Shown here piece by piece: positions 62,801 through 64,000 of a stretch of 64,000 nt of DNA (position 1 is its first letter; each line of letters begins with the position of its first letter). The position numbers were made by a program, and so were the translations under genes. The notes below the pieces were generated by a model, which searched no databases, was not told the origin of the DNA, and was given only the letters and a program-made list of their open reading frames with translations. The stretch comes from Argentina anserina (taxonomy: Eukaryota > Streptophyta > Magnoliopsida > Rosales > Rosaceae): contig NC_065876.1 of the NCBI RefSeq assembly GCF_933775445.1, positions 24,738,001 to 24,802,000 on the forward strand, written 5' to 3'.

Positions 62801-63965
62801 TATGTTCTTAATTGTTTCTTAATTACATAATCTCCTTAAGAAAAAGGTGCCTTTACAAATAGTCGCCAACTAATTTGAGGAAGATATGAACCTAACATTC
62901 ATTCAGTTACACAAGATAATAATGGCATGAACTTCAGAAACTCAAAGATATTACAGTATCTCTTTTAAACAACACTTATAAGCAAACGTTAGCAGCCTCT
63001 AAAGTCAAGCACGTATGTTAAAAAGGGAAATGCCTCAGTTTTATGATTATAGATGGTAATTTTCTGACCTATGTCCTGACATGTCACAAGTCAACTCAAC
63101 ATGCATCTCACATCAGCAAGTCAGCAACAGAAAAGGCCAAATCAAAAGAAAAAGAAGGAAGAATATGGTTATACTACTTCTTACAGACTAAAGATCTCAT
63201 ACTGACTAATGAAAGAAGAGCAACACAAATAAATAGAACGGTAGTAATCCCTCATGACTGAAGGTGTGCAGCATTTACACACCATGTTAGGGATGTTGAG
63301 AATCTCTAGAACACAGGCAACAATATGAACTGCTACCTCGTTCTGATTAGAGAATTTGAGTTTTTATTTATATAATCCTGTAATTCTAAGTCATCCGATG
63401 GTTAAACCCAAGAAATTAATCACAACAGGCACACAGTATCCCATTCATATTTTCCAACTGACGAGATTGGCTGAATGTATCTCCATCAACATGTTGAGAA
63501 TAGTCATTCTTAAAATGTTAGATCACACTGTGACCAAAATATTCATCCCGTTATTGCTAGTGAAAACTGCAAGCTAAGGAGGAAAACCAAAGAAGAAAAT
63601 AATGCCAGCGATAGAGTTCTTTCTAGTCTGTATCCCTAACATTTTTAATAAATACCAATTTCCGAATACAATTTTTTTACTTGATACTGGTCCTATTTAT
63701 TAACATCCTAAAAGGTCCAAACAGCAAATAAAACAAGAAATGTTTCACATTTAATACACAGGTTGAAAACTATAAGTGATAATATAAGGTCCACTGGTTC
63801 GATACACATGGACAAAAGGATCCAAAACAGAGCAGGAACATAATTAGAAAGCATACAAGATATAAGACATGAAAATAGGCAATACCTTAGCAAAGGAGAA
63901 GTGATCACTAAATCAATTTTTTTGGCAAGTCCACAAGCCTGAACATGCTTGTGCAGATTATCAAC
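59824..63965 (-). CDS. Phosphoglycerate-mutase-like histidine phosphatase, 3' part
   Basis: Member of histidine phosphatase branch 1, close to plant 'phosphoglycerate mutase-like protein 1' (At5g64460 type). The exact substrate is unknown, and such proteins usually lack true mutase activity. Seven exons are visible: 63965-63886, 62741-62579, 61917-61843, 61706-61618, 60600-60481, 60057-60013 and 59932-59824, giving 226 residues to the stop. Landmarks are LVITSPLLRTMQTAVGVFGG, PPFVAVELCREHLGVHPCDKRRS, DILWTPDIREKDEEV, the second catalytic histidine in IVTHSGFLYHTL, HFANCELRSMVIVDRG, and the tail NYPGKIPQGLDLPSDVAD. The first catalytic motif (LxRHG-type) lies beyond the right edge. The intron 61842-61707 uses a GC donor (CTG|GCAAGT); the others are GT-AG. 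Confidence 0.93.
60074..60263. repeat. Diverged tandem duplication of about 100 bp in a phosphatase intron
   Basis: Copy 1 is 60074-60174 and copy 2 is 60175 to about 60263. Both start CACTCTTATGGTTAT and contain GTGCTTGGTACAAACT. Copy 2 is about 12 bp shorter. It lies in the intron 60480-60058. Confidence 0.85.
61152..61531. repeat. Recent 190-bp tandem duplication in a phosphatase intron
   Basis: Two head-to-tail copies, 61152-61341 and 61342-61531, differ at only a couple of positions by eye (for example CTCAGC/CTAAGC and TATGCTA/TATACTA). The pair lies in the 1-kb intron 61617-60601. A stretch inside contains the retained exon-like word CTAAAAGATGC, but no coding frame. Confidence 0.95.
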
Positions 63966-64000
63966 CTGTTACGAGAAAAATAGATCATTCTGCAGAATTG

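Overview
This is nuclear DNA from a dicot flowering plant. It has AT-rich intergenic sequence, genes split by short GT-AG introns, long AT/GA microsatellites, and many plant-type transposable elements. Proteins are closest to eudicot Aux/IAA, bHLH93 and phosphoglycerate-mutase-like families. The genus cannot be fixed from sequence alone; a rosid such as Rosaceae is only a guess. No operon, CRISPR array, phage, rRNA locus or convincing tRNA gene was seen.

Four protein genes can be supported. (1) An IAA8/IAA9-type auxin repressor on the minus strand (636-4525). Its last coding exon was not found in the window, and its last visible intron is swollen to 2.5 kb by insertions. (2) A small single-pass membrane protein of the At5g65660-like family, minus strand (23212-23684). 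(3) A bHLH93-like transcription factor, plus strand (54291-55673), complete in four exons, with a SINE in its 3' flank or UTR. (4) The 3' part of a phosphoglycerate-mutase-like histidine phosphatase, minus strand (59824-63965). Its 5' exons lie beyond the right edge.

Most of the rest is a transposon graveyard. 1585-2702 and 6752-8091 look like non-autonomous Mutator-like elements with 9-10 bp target duplications. 10686-18670 is a nested cluster: a broken PIF/Harbinger element, tandem Cassandra TRIM elements whose LTRs carry 5S rRNA sequence, a minisatellite, a 2.9-kb solo LTR with perfect 5-bp TSD, a second Cassandra, and a Ty1/copia 5' half with LTR and primer-binding site. 27661-29460 pairs a GC-rich terminal-inverted-repeat element with a decayed copia integrase region. 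35445-36107 is a hAT-type MITE, and 37387-39660 is a nearly full-length but broken hAT transposase. 46281-47355 is a striking foldback element with two 510-bp arms about 97% identical. 49762-50734 has long degenerate inverted repeats. 51885-53127 resembles an internally deleted LINE.

The genes do not form a pathway; they are independent plant loci separated by repeats. The most useful biological leads are the foldback (a ready-made hairpin RNA source), the SINE that places an AATAAA on the sense strand of the bHLH 3' region, the transposon-filled Aux/IAA intron, a GC-AG intron in the phosphatase gene, the 5S-bearing Cassandra tandem, and a possible spliced non-coding transcript at 21.1-22.5 kb.
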